DNA of 64,000 nucleotides from Sitta carolinensis (taxonomy: Eukaryota > Chordata > Aves > Passeriformes > Sittidae). Positions 30,731-42,900 of the stretch are shown here, in pieces. How positions within the stretch are numbered: position 1 is the stretch's first letter; the number at the start of each line of letters is the position of its first letter. Location: positions 115,619,187 to 115,683,186 of the forward strand of contig CM063283.1 of NCBI GenBank assembly GCA_032173965.1, in the 5' to 3' direction. The notes under the pieces are model-generated. The model saw nothing but the letters and a program-made list of their open reading frames with translations, made no database searches and was not told the DNA's origin. Both the position numbers and the translations under genes were made by a program.

Positions 30731-32047
30731 TTGGGTGCTGTCTCCAGTGGGGAATCCTGGGGTCAGTGATGCTCCTGGGTGATGCTGGAGGGAGGATTTC
30801 CTCTCTCAGGCTTCTCCAGGGCTTTCCCATCTGTCTCTGTGATGCCATCATCATTCCTGCTCCCAGTGTGTGCAGCAATGGCTGAGAGATTGCACGAGCT
30901 GCAGGAACTCCAGGCCCTAGGGAGGCAATATTTCCAGTCCATTGCACACAGGTGGCCCAAAGCCTGTGGATTATTCCCAGCTGTTCCTGTAAAGCAGCTC
31001 TTTGCAGTCCTGTTCTTCACAGCAGCACAACCTCAGGGGAAGAAGCCTTGCTCTGCACCCCACTCAATCAATAATCCTTTTCTAGGATGATGAATCCTAG
31101 TAAATGACATTTTGCCAGGTGATAATGGCTTTCCCAATATGCCTCATAAAAGAAAAAAACCCAGCATGAAGTTACAAGCCCAAGTGTCTCTGGTTAAGAA
31201 TCAGTTGAAAAGCTTTTATTGGGGTGGGTTTTTCTGCAAGCCTCTTGGCTCTGCTGCTCGGTGCCACTCCTGCCTTGGGGCTCAGAACCTCCAGGGCAGG
31301 GCAGACCCCGCAGCTCCCCACAGGGAGAGATCAGATCCTGGAGCTGGGGGTGTCCCTGACCCCTGGGCTGCTCCTGGGTTCTCATTCCCTCTCTCCATGA
31401 AATCCTCCCTCAGCAGGAATTCTCTGAACTGTTCCTTTCTGCCTTCCCTCGCTGCCCTCTTCTGGAACCTTTGCTCACCACAAGATCGGACTGTTCTTTG
31501 GATTTCCCCACTTCCCTATCCCTTAATGATTCCACTTTTCCTCACATTTCAGGTCTGAAATCTTTTTCCAAGCACTCCCAGGCCTCCCCAGGGCTCTGTT
31601 TCCCTCCTGGCTTTGCCAGAACAATCTGCACCAGAGCGAGCAGCCTCCAGCACCCCTCTGTACTTCAGGTTTACGTCAGCACGTGGTTAAACTTCACCTG
31701 ATTTATTGATTTCTTGTCACTGTAGTGTCCACAAGCTCAGCTCAAGATGAACTCTCCTCTGAATTGCTGCTCCCCTCGAAATTACTGCTCCTCCTCTAAA
31801 TTATTTCTGCCCTGTGAGGCTCCCGGGGGCCCAGAGCCCCTGTGGGGTTTGGCAGAGGCTGCCCCTTGTCCCCAGGCCTGACTCTTGGGAGCTGTGGCTG
31901 AGCAAGAGCCTCTCACCTACAGAAGCTCCCCTGCCTGTGGGCAGGTCAGCCCGAAAAAACCACAGCTGGGTTGATTTGAGCAGCTCCTAAATCCTGGGAG
32001 TGTCCAAGGCTGTGGGGCAGGGACCCCTCCCCACTGTGCCAGGTGCT
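30731..32047. other. Intergenic sequence, nothing recognised
   Basis: No exon with class II receptor features and no array. Scattered tttatt on the plus strand could serve as minus-strand polyadenylation signals. Confidence 0.4.
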
Positions 32048-32345
32048 CCCAGCCCCATCCAGCCTGGCCTGCGACATTCCAGGGATGCAGGGGCTGCTCT
32101 GGGCACCCTGATGTCCCTGCAGACACTTTTCCTGCTTCCATCTGAACTCCCAAATACCCCTGAGCAGCCAAAGCTGCAGTTTCTGCCCTGCCCACAGCAA
32201 CGAGCCTGTCCTGCAGTGGCACAGCCTCCTCTCTGCCTTATCTGCCCTGGGCAGGAGCTTGGCAGCAGCTGATGGATCCTCCCTGCTGAGAGGGGAAAGG
32301 GCTCCAGGAGCACTGAGGGGAAGGCAGGGCATCTCCAGCCACCCT
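32048..32345 (-). mobile_element. Degraded CR1-type LINE fragment
   Basis: ccccatccagcctggcctg, attccagggatgcaggggctg, then a diverged remainder. Confidence 0.6.
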
Positions 32346-32617
32346 CAGCACCACGTCCAGTGGGAATTTTGCCACTCTGAAAGTCAAAATAAAAAGGGGG
32401 AAATACAGAAAGAAGCTGATGTTGTGGGAGGAGGGCACACCCAGGGAGGTGGACTTGGTCCAGCCCCGGGCTCAGCATTCCCAGAGCAGCCTTGGGGAGA
32501 GGTGCAGAAAAGCACCAATGTAACAAAATGCCTTGGAAAGAGGCAATTCGATAAATTCCCCACGAAAGCAGAAGGTGACCACAATTAAAAAGTGCAGAAA
32601 AGCCAGGTACACATTCC

Positions 32618-32900
32618 ATAGAATCCCAGAATCCCTGAATGCCTGGGGCTGGCACAGCCCTGCCAGCCCACGGGGTGCCAGCTGTGCCCACCTTGTCCCC
32701 CTGAGTGCCACCTCCAGTGTCCCCTGCAGGGCTGGGCACTGCCACCCTCCCTGGGCAGCCCCTGCCCAGCCCTGCCCACCCTTGCCAGCCAAGGGAAATT
32801 CCCCCTGGGCTCCCCCTGAGCCTGCCCAGCCCAGCCTGAGCCCGTGCCCTCTGCTCCTGTGCCTGGCCCTGTGCCCAGAGCCCTCAGCCCCTCCTGGCAG
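32618..32900 (-). mobile_element. CR1-type LINE fragment (second subtype)
   Basis: tagaatcccagaatccctg, then ctggcacagccctgccagcc and gtgccacctccagtg. The same subtype recurs at 47.8, 57.2, 63.1 and 63.6 kb. Confidence 0.78.
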
Positions 32901-32999
32901 GAGCTGGGGACACTGGGATCACTGGGATCCCTCAGGGGATGCTTTATTCTCATCTGGGAGATGAAAATCGCTGTTCTCTTCCTGCAGCCACTCCCAGAG

Positions 33000-33761
33000 A
33001 GGAGATGTTTACACAGCCAGTGACAAACAAAAGCTGTGCAGTTCCCACGTGAAGCTGAGACACAACTTCACTCCTGGCAGGTTCCTTCTGGGGACAGAAT
33101 TTAATTTCTCCCTTTGGTGCAGGAGCACAGACCCAGCCACTGCCCCAGGTCCCACTCCTGCCCCAGAGCTGGGGACAGCCTTGAGCCACCAGCTGAGGCT
33201 GCCTGTGCAACGGGCATTTTTTAAATTAATACACATCAGGACATAATTAAAATGAACTTAATTTAACTCCCACTTGAGCTGCCGAGTTTCCTGAAGACTC
33301 AAATTCATCCCAGCCTAAAAAACTTCACAACTTTGCATCAGGGAAGAATAAATTCCATAGAAAAGATGATGCCATGCTTAAAAAGACATAATTTCTCATT
33401 AGAAAAATATAAAGCATTCAAGGTCTTGCCTTATAAAATACTATTTTCTTTTATAAACATTTCGATTAGCTTTTGCAATAAAGTTAAATTAATTAGCATT
33501 CTATAAAAATACGACATTTGCTTTTTAGTGTCATAATCAGTGCCAGAATTGCTACAACTCCTCAGGGAGCCACGACCAACAGTGGCAAAAGTTAGGGATC
33601 ATTTAATTCCTCATTTATGCTAAAAAACCAAAAGGATTCTGCAAGAAGTCTGTGAGCACGTGTTTGGCTGCGGGTTTTTCCTGCTGGAGAATGCAGCAGG
33701 GACACAAACCCAGAAGTCCTTTGGCTTCTTCTCCTTGTCCAAGGGAGAACGAGGAGGATGT
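33000..33761 (-). other. Probable IL10RB 3' UTR and downstream sequence
   Basis: AT-rich sequence directly after the IL10RB stop. Several attaaa or aataaa-like hexamers on the minus strand, none decisive. Confidence 0.45.
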
Positions 33762-33956
33762 TTAGGCTGTTCCTGAGTCAGAGGCTCCTTGTGCACAGTG
33801 CTGAGGGAGCCCCGGTGTCCTGCTGGCCTCGTCCCCACTGCCCTCCCCGAGGGGCTGAGACTCCTGGGCAATCACAGTCAGCTGCTCACAAACCAGCAGC
33901 TCTTCCTGGGCCAGGGCAGGGAAAGGCTGGGCAGCACTGGGAGGCTGGCTCAGAAA
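33762..33956 (-). CDS. IL10RB: IL10RB exon 7: cytoplasmic tail and stop
   Basis: Acceptor gtttcccag, phase 0 in, 195 bases including TAA. Reads FLSQPP at its start, then EQLTVIAQESQPL and ends QGASDSGTA. Human tail: FLGHPHHNT, DKLSVIAEDSE, GTPPGQGPQS. Confidence 0.93.
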   Translation of the reverse strand, partial: FLSQPPSAAQPFPALAQEELLVCEQLTVIAQESQPLGEGSGDEASRTPGLPQHCAQGASDSGTA

Positions 33957-36900
33957 CTGGGAAACAAAAAGCAAGAGAGGATTAGGTCTCTGCAGCTGTC
34001 CCATGCTGTTTGCTCCGAAATCCTGGGATTGTCAGACAACGCTGGGAGGGTTTGCACACATCAAGTGGCTTTTCAGGCCTTACAAGTCCCAGGGGGCCAA
34101 CGGTGTCAATCCTCCCCAATATCCTGCTCCAGGCTCAGGAGCAAGATGGAAATGCCATTCAGGAACAACCCCAGGGCTCAGAGGCTTGTTTGGAACACAA
34201 ACTTGGAAAAAATCAAACGGTTCTGAGTGGGACCAAACACTAAATGGTAACTGGGCTGCAGGGGAGGAGTTCTCAGAGATTTGTCAGGAACCCTCCCCTC
34301 TGGCACTGGGAGCCATTCCCTGGGTGCTGTCCCTCTGTCCCTTGTCTCCAGTCCCTCTCCAGCTCTCCTGGAGCCCTCCAGGCCCTGCCAGCCCACCCTG
34401 AGCTCAGCCCAGAGCCTTTCCTGAGCAATCCCAGCTCTGCCAGCCTTTCCTGCCAGAGCTGCTCCACCCCTCTGCTCCTCCTGGTGCCCTCAGATGAAAC
34501 AATTCTGGACTGAATTTGGAATGAGAAACCAGCTGCTCTGTCACGAGTGCTGGGCAAAAATCAGCACAAGTAGCTTCACTCTCAGACCCTTTCCTACCCA
34601 ACTGGGACTGGGAATGTTGTGGCACAAACCTACAACTGGAACATTCCCACAGGGAAAGCATTTGTAGGGAGGCCCAGCTGAGCTTTGCTTCCTGGGACAG
34701 CACCAGCCCCAAGTTCTGCCTGTCTCTAGAGGGAGAAAAGGAAACTGGAGCAAATCCCAGGTGGATCTGGGGCTGCCTGCCTGCCTGCTGAGCTCCAGGC
34801 TCTGCAAACCAAGGGCTGCAGGGCCAGCACCCAGGGAATGGCTGCAGAGTGGGATTGGATGGATTTGGGGCAGGAATTGTTGCCTAGAGGGTGGGCAGGG
34901 GCTGGGCTGGAATTGCCAGAGCAGCTGTGGCTGCCCCTGGATCCCTGGCAGTGCCCCAGGCCAGGCTGGACACTGGGGCTGGAGCAGCCTGGGGCAGGGG
35001 CAGGGGGCCCTGCCAGGGCAGGGGGGCTCTGGGTGGATTTAGGGGCCCTCCCATCCCAAACCTGTTGGGATTCTCTGATCCCATGACACTCCTGGTGCTG
35101 AGCACGTGCTCAGCCTAAAGCAGGAGCCAAAGTCAGCTGCAAACCTGGGGGTGCTGAGCTCCAAGGGAGCCCCAGAGGGACTGCAGGAACTCAGGGGAGC
35201 ACAGGATGGAACAGGGGTGTTTTGTACATCCTTGTTTCTGGGAAGGGACCCTGCTGCAGCCTCTGGGTGCTCTGGGGGTGTGCCAGGGGCAGAGGGGTCC
35301 CAGCAGCAGGAATTTTCAGCCTCCATAAAATCACAGCTTCCCAGAATGGGTTGGGTTGGATGGTGACTCCAAAGCTGATCCCATCCTGCCCCTGCCATGG
35401 CCAGGGACACTTTCCACAGCCCAGGCTGCTCTGTTCTAGCCCAGGCTCCTTCCTCAGACACTTCCCTGAAGGTAAAACTCGTGGTTACACTCACAATAAT
35501 CGTGACAGGACTTTGCTGCAGGAGAACACAGGAGCTGGTTTAAGTCTAAAAGCAGAGACAGAGATTTCTGTTGCTCACTGGCTAAATGAGGAACTGAAGT
35601 TGACACCTGGTACTCTCTCACCTCAAGATCAACAAACCCATCCTGTTTCTGAGCCATAAAAAGCTGGTGATTACCAATTACAGGTCACTGACCATCAGGT
35701 GCCAGTCAAAGGAGGCAAAATAACAGAAGCTCTAAATGTTTAGGTACTGGGAGCCTTGGAAAAACAAGGGCTCTGCTGGAAAGGCTGATTTTCCTGTGTT
35801 AGGCAGAAAACAAACCTCTTTCAAGTGTTGTGGGAAGATGTAGGAAGGGCAGAAAACGTGTTTGATGAGTCTGTAGAGATAAAAACTGGAGAAGAAACCA
35901 ACGGTGACAGCTGTGCCCACAGCCAGCATGGACCCCACCAGGACACTCAGAATGATCCACACAGGGGTCACACCTGTAAGGGACAAGGCAAAAAACAATT
36001 TAAAAGGTCATTATTCATTTCTGAGTCATTATTTTCAAGCTATCACTCTATGGAACATGCCATCCCTGGCAGTGTCCCAGTGTACCTGAAACTGGGAATA
36101 AAAACTGTTCAGTCCAGGGGTTCAGAACCAGCAGAGATCTCAGCACAGCTCCAAATGTGCTGCAGAATTTCTCAAATAATTCAACATTTCCACATCACCC
36201 AGCCATGGTGGAAAACTGAGGCTGTGCCTGTCCTGAGATAATTTTGCTTTAAAGAAGCCACAAAATATTTTTCAGTACAAGAACACAGAATGCCCAAGGT
36301 GGGAAGAGATGATCCAAGATGATCCAGTCCCACAGCACCAACCAGCTGGGGGCTCAGCTGGAGAGGAGAAGCTGCAGGGAGAGCTCAGAGCCCCTGGCAG
36401 GGCCTGGAGGGTCCAGGAGAGCTGGGGAGGGACTGGGGACAAGGCAGGGAGGGACAGGGCACAGGGAATGGCTGCAGAGTGGGATTGGCTGGGATTGGGG
36501 CAGGAATTGTTCCTGGAGGGGCTGGAATTGCCAGAGCAGCTGGGCTGCCCCTGGATCCCTGGCAGTGCCCCAGGCCAGGCTGGACACTGGGGCTGGAGCA
36601 GCCTGGGCAGGGCAGGGGGCCCTGCCAGGGCAGGGGGGCTCTGCGTGGATTTAGGGCCCCTCCCAGCCATGCCAGGCTGTGATTTTCCCCTGATTTGCCC
36701 ACCTTACCATTGTGGGTTGTCTGCTCACAGAGCTCCCTGCTCAGCTCCCCTGTCTTGTTCCACTCCGGAATCAGCGCCTGCACCCGGACACAATAAACAG
36801 TCCAGGGCTCCAGCTGGGACAGGATCTCAGAGTTGTGTTTGGTGTCCACCTGGGCTACCTGAGAACAGAGGAAAACACAGAAAATGGAAGGGTCTGAGAT

Positions 36901-39900
36901 CAGTGACAGCCCTGGAATTAGCTAAGGGATAACCAAGGAATTCCAATGACAACTGTCCTCTGAGCCCATCCGCAGCCCCAGCCTTTGGGCTGTGTCCAGC
37001 AGCACTAACGAAGTTTTAGGCTAATGAGGGATGATAAATGAGACCTGGTGGCAGCAGGGACTGGCACCCAACCAGCTGAGATCAGCTAGGAGCACAGTTA
37101 CACACAAACACCAGCTAGCTGGGGTGGAGGAACAGCACACAGGGGAAAAGGCCTCAGGTTGTGCCAGGGAGTTTTAGATCGGACAGCAGGGAAAAATTCC
37201 TCAGTGAAGAAGCTCAGAGCTCTGGAACAGGCTGCCCAGAGAAATGGAGCAGTGGCCAGCCCTGGAAGTGTTAAAGATGTGTGGATGTGGCCCTTGGGGC
37301 CAGTGGTGAACACGGGGTGCTGGGACTGAGGGCCACAGAGGTGATTGTGTGAGCTGTATGACCCCAAACACAGCAGAGAGAGGAACCACTGCTGGCAGCT
37401 GGCAGGCGGCTGAGCAGAGGGATTTGCTGTTCAGGATTAGTTATGTCTCTGGGAGTGCAGAGCATCCCCCAAGAGGAGCAGGAGCCCCTCCAGGCAGCTT
37501 TCAATGCTGGAGCCCCTCCCAAATACCCTGTGGGGTTTCCAGGCTCTGCCTGCTGCCTCTGAGCCCCAGGGAACACCAAAGTGCAGTTCTGCTCCTCTGG
37601 GGGATGCAGCTGGTGCAGCCCCGGTGCAGGAACACCTGCTCTCCTCAGGAGTTTGGGAATGGGAATGAAGGTGTGGGAATGCTGAGCCCTCCTTCCCTGG
37701 CACTGAGGGCAAAGCACCTCAGGAAACAGAAATAAATCAGAGTAACACATGGGGGAGTCCCAGAATGTCAAACTGCACTGATGTACAAAGCATTCATGAA
37801 CTGTGACTGCTGGCCAGAGGATTCCTGTTTGCCAGAAATAGAGGCCATAATGCTCTAATTAATCCATTGTTAATGATCTTTCTCCATGAACTGTGGATGG
37901 AGGAGCAGAGGCAGGCCCTGAGAGGGAGAAAGGGAGCTGCAGATGACCACAGTGAATAACAGCCTTACCCATTTTTAGATATTTTGGGGGGTAAAAAGCC
38001 AAAAGTCCCACTAAGTGGCAGAAACAGAGTTATTGATAATTATGGAAAGAGAAAACTCTCTCCATGCTGCTGTTTAACTACACAGCTCCTGCATGTGCTC
38101 TGAGTCCCAGCTGTAGTGACCAGACTTGATTAACTCCAATTAGTACAGATCCATTTTCCCTCTTAGAATCCCAGAATCCCAGACTGGGTTGGGCTGGGAG
38201 GGCCCTAAATCCACCCAGAGCCCCCCTGCCCTGGCAGGGCCCCCTGCCCCTGCCCCAGGCTGCTCCAGCCCCAGTGTCCAGCCTGGCCTGGGGCACTGCC
38301 AGGGATCCAGGGGCAGCCACAGCTGCTCTGGCAATTCCAGCCCCTCCAGGGAACAATTCCTGCCCCAATCCCAGCCAATCCCACTCTGCAGCCATTCCCT
38401 GTGCCCTGTCCCTCCCTGCCTTGTCCCCAGTCCCTCCCCAGCTCTCCTGGAGCCCTCCAGGCTCTGCCAGGGGCTCTGAGCTCTCCCTGCAGCTGCTCCC
38501 CCCAGCTCTGCAGCCTGGCTCCAGCGCTCCACAAGCCCTGGCAGCCCCTCCAGGAGCCCCAGGCCTGTCCCAGGCTGGCTTTCCCCACGCAGGTGGCAGC
38601 ATACCAGCTGTGTGTCCCGGGGCCCTCTCCTCCACAGCAGCAGCCTGTACCTCCAGGAGCCGTAGTAGTGCCGCAGGGGCCAGCGCTCGCCGCCGTGCTG
38701 GGCCAGGGGCCCCCAGAAATCCACGTGCAGGGCCCCGGCCTCGGACCTGAGCCTCACCTCAGGGGCACCCACGGAGGCTGCAGGGACAGGGACAGCAGGG
38801 AATTGAGATAATGGGACAGCAGGGCACTGAGCTATAGGGGACAGGGACAGCAGGGCAGTGAGATAATGGGACAGGGGACAGCAGGGCACTGAGATAATGG
38901 GACAGCAGGGCACTGAGATAATGGGACAGCAGGGCACTGAGATAATGGGACAGGGACAGCAGGGAACTGAGCTATGGGGACAGGGACAGCAGGGAACTGA
39001 GCTATAGGGGACAGGGACAGCAGGGAACTGAGCTATAGGACAGGGACAGCAGGGCACTGAGCTATAGGGACAGAGACAGCAGGGAACTGAGCTATAGGGA
39101 CAGGGACAGCAGGGCACTGAGCTATAGGGGACAGCAGGGCACTGAGCTATAGAGACAGGGACAGCAGGGAACTGAGCTATAGGGGACAGGGACAGCAGGG
39201 AACTGAGCTATAGGACAGGGACAGCAGGGAACTGAGCTATAGGGGACAGCAGGCACTGAGCTATAGGGACAGGGACAGCAGGGCACTGAGCTATAGGGGA
39301 CAGCAGGGAACTGAGCTATAGGGGACAGGGACAGCAGGGCACTGAGCTATAGGGGACAGCAGGGAACTGAGCTATAGGGGACAGGGACAGCAGGGCACTG
39401 AGCTATAGGGGACAGCAGGGAACTGAGCTATAGGGACAGGGGACAGCAGGGCACTGAGCTATAGGGGACAGCAGGGCACTGAGCTATAGGGGACAGGGGA
39501 CAGCAGGGCACTGAGCTATAGGGGACAGCAGGGAACTGAGCTATAGGGGACAGGGACAGCAGGGCACTGAGCTATAGGGGACAGCAGGGAACTGAGCTAT
39601 AGGGGACAGGGGACAGCAGGGCACTGAGCTATAGGGGACAGCAGGGCACTGAGCTATAGGGGACAGGGGACAGCAGGGCACTGAGCTATAGGGGACAGCA
39701 GGGAACTGAGCTATAGGGGACAGGGACAGCAGGGCACTGAGCTATAGGGGACAGCAGGGAACTGAGCTATAGGGGACAGGGACAGCAGGGAACTGAGCTA
39801 TAGGGGACAGCAGGCACTGAGCTATAGGGGACAGGGGACAGCAGGGCACTGAGCTATAGGGGACAGGGGACAGCAGGGCACTGAGCTATAGGGGACAGCA

Positions 39901-42900
39901 GGGCACTGAGCTATAGGGGACAGCAGGGAACTGAGCTATAGGGGACAGGGGACAGCAGGGCACTGAGCTATAGGGGACAGCAGGGCACTGAGCTATAGGG
40001 GACAGGGGACAGCAGGGCACTGAGCTATAGGGACAGGGACAGCAGGGCACTGAGCTATAGGGGACAGGGACAGCAGGGAACTGAGCTATAGGGACAGGGA
40101 CAGCAGGGATCTGAGCTATAGGGGACAGGGACAGCAGGGCACTGATCTATAGGGGACAGCAGGGCACTGAGCTATAGGGGACAGCAGGGCACTGAGATAA
40201 TGGGACAGGGGACAGCAGGGAGTTGAGATAATGGGACAGCAGGGCACTGAGATATAGGGGACAGCAGGGAACAGAACTATAGGGGACAGGGACAGCAGGG
40301 AACTGAGCTATAGGAACAGGGAGCACAGCAGGGCACTGAGCTATAGGGACAGGGAGCACAGCAGGGCACTGAGCTATAGGGGACAGCAGGGAACTGAGCT
40401 ATAGGGACAGGGAGCACAGCAGGGCACTCAGCCCCAGCTGGGCACTGCACACAGCCCAGGAGCCACCCTTGAAATGATTGATTGGGGGTTTTTAATTGAA
40501 GATTTTAGCTGAGGGTCAGGAGCAATTCCTGTTGGAGTTAGCTGCACAAATGATAGCTTAATGTTGGGGAAGAGGAAAGTGTAACAGGGCAGTTTTACAA
40601 ATAGGAATGCTTAGGAGGCTCTCTAGAAATGAAAGCAAGTTTTGATAGAGAAGAACAAAAGATGTGTGAAAATAAAGATTGATGAGCTGGTGGTCACTGG
40701 ACAGAGGTTGGGATGAGTTGGGAAGAGATTTTATGGCTGAGAGCAAAGGATAAGGTGACTACAAACAAAAGCAGGTTTGTACCAAGTAAAGATAAATCTC
40801 AAAAAGCACAGGCCCACACAAAACCTGTTTTTACCAAGTAAGAAGAATTTTCCACTGCAGAAAAACAAGTTTTAAGGTTCAAATACAACATCCCAGCTGC
40901 TGTGGTTGGTCAGCCGTGCCCCACTCTGGCAGTGCCAGCAGTCAGGATGGGCTGCAGGTGATGGCAAAGGCATTGTGTGTGCTGCCAGTGGCTGTTGTGC
41001 AGTCAGATGCTCAGCACAGAACAATCTCTGCTGCAGTGTGAGCAGAGCAGAGGGGCTGCAGGCAGGGCTGGGGCTGGAGCTGGCAGCTCCCAGGCCTGGC
41101 TTGAACCCCTGCCCAGGAGTGCTGGCACTGCTGCTGGGCCACGAGCACAGTCTGGGCTGCCCAGCTCTGCCCCAGCTCTCACAGGTCAATGTTTATCAGA
41201 TTAGCAGTGCCTCAGCCAGAGCTGACTCGTGCTCTCTTTGCTGTCATGAGCCCATCTGCAGGGGGAAGTGGAGCAGGTGAGCTGCTACAAGAACAGAGTG
41301 AAACCAGGGCAGCACTGCCCAGCACCTGGATTTTCTGGCAATTGATCCCAAACAGGGAACCTTAGAGTGTGCCAGGGGGTCATAGAGACCTGGTGAAGGC
41401 TTTCCTGAGACCACTGACTCAACCCAAGGCCTCATTTTAACACAGTGCAGGGATGGGAGGTGCTGGGACTGTGCATCCAGGTTGCACGTGTGAGTTTTGG
41501 AAATAAACTTTGTGAATTTGGCACTTGTCTTTGGGACAGAGTCTCCTGTGCTGCAGCTGTTATTAAAGCATACCACTCCCTAACTTTAATTAGTTGGTGA
41601 TTTTTGTTCATGGCCTTTGGTTTTAAGGACTCAGGATGCCTTAGAAGGATGTCATTTCATTCCCTGGCTCAGGCAGAAGTCAGGCCTTTCCTCACAGAGC
41701 TGCTCTGCCAAGGGATTTTAGTTTGGCAGTTAAACACCAGGCACCAGTGTAGGCTCCATTCCCACAACCTCTGAACAAACTCAGTTCCCTTTTGCCAGCT
41801 GTGGTGACTCCAGGAGAGGAAGGAGCATTTCCATGGCTCTCACTCACTTCTCCTTCTGGGTCAAACTGTCTGTCCTGAGCAGGCCCTCTAGAAAAGTGTT
41901 TTATTTGTGGGGTTTTGTGGCTTTTGATTGAGAATTGAAAACGTTTGAATTATTTCTGCCTTGTGCAATCAACATTTCTTGGCTGAAAATTAACCTTTCT
42001 CTGTGAGAGTGCTGGGATTTTTTTCAAAGTAGGGAAAAACAAAAATTAAGCTTTTTGCCTGGCAGAGCAATGAATAAGGAAGTAACTGAATTTGTTTAGA
42101 TGCACAGGAAGTCTGGCTCCTTGAAGACAACTTCTCCTTGGCTGGGAAATAGAAATGTGCCTTATTTTAATTGAAAATCTCCTCCCAAGAGGTTATCAAT
42201 GCTAAAATAGTGAACCTACTCTGCTTTGTGTCAGTGTTAACTGAGACTTTCTAGTTCATTGTCATTAAATTATAAAGTACTCTGCGTGCCCCAGCTTCTG
42301 TCCCAGGGCCAGGCTGGGCCCCAGCCCAGGGGAAGCCAAAGGGGGCCCAGAATGGCCCCGGCCCCCAGGGCCCAGCCTGGGCTCAGTTCTGCTCCAGGGG
42401 CACAGGGCAGTTCCTGGGGCAATGCCAGCCCCAGGGTGTGAAACACAGGGTTGTGTTTCCTGTCAGGTAAATAAAATATAGGGCAAAAAAAACCCAACAA
42501 ACCTTCGAACTAATCCTGTGTTCACAAATAACTCTTCTGAGCCTTAAGTTTCTTTGTAGTGAGAGTATTTAAATTATAACTTTAGGATGTTGCTTTTTAT
42601 AAAGCCCTAGGCTGTTCTGTACTGAGAACCTTTGAATTATAACTTTAGACTAATGCTTTGTATTAAGGATTTTTTAAACTGCAGCTTTAGAATAAACAAA
42701 ACAGGGATGTGAACTTATCTCAAGCTCCTAACAAAACAGTGAGAACATCCTGAAGAAAGGAGTTTGGCCACATGATCTGGATATATATCCTAGATATATC
42801 ACAATAGAATCTGGATATACATCCTAGATATATCACAATAGAAGCTGGATATATATCCTGAGATATACATCCTAGATATATCACAATAGAAGCTGGATAT

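Noticed and set aside
30580..30885. 101-codon frame with a hydrophobic stretch
   Set aside because: Overlaps an LTR-like fragment, has no splice or family support, and has no homologue I recognise.
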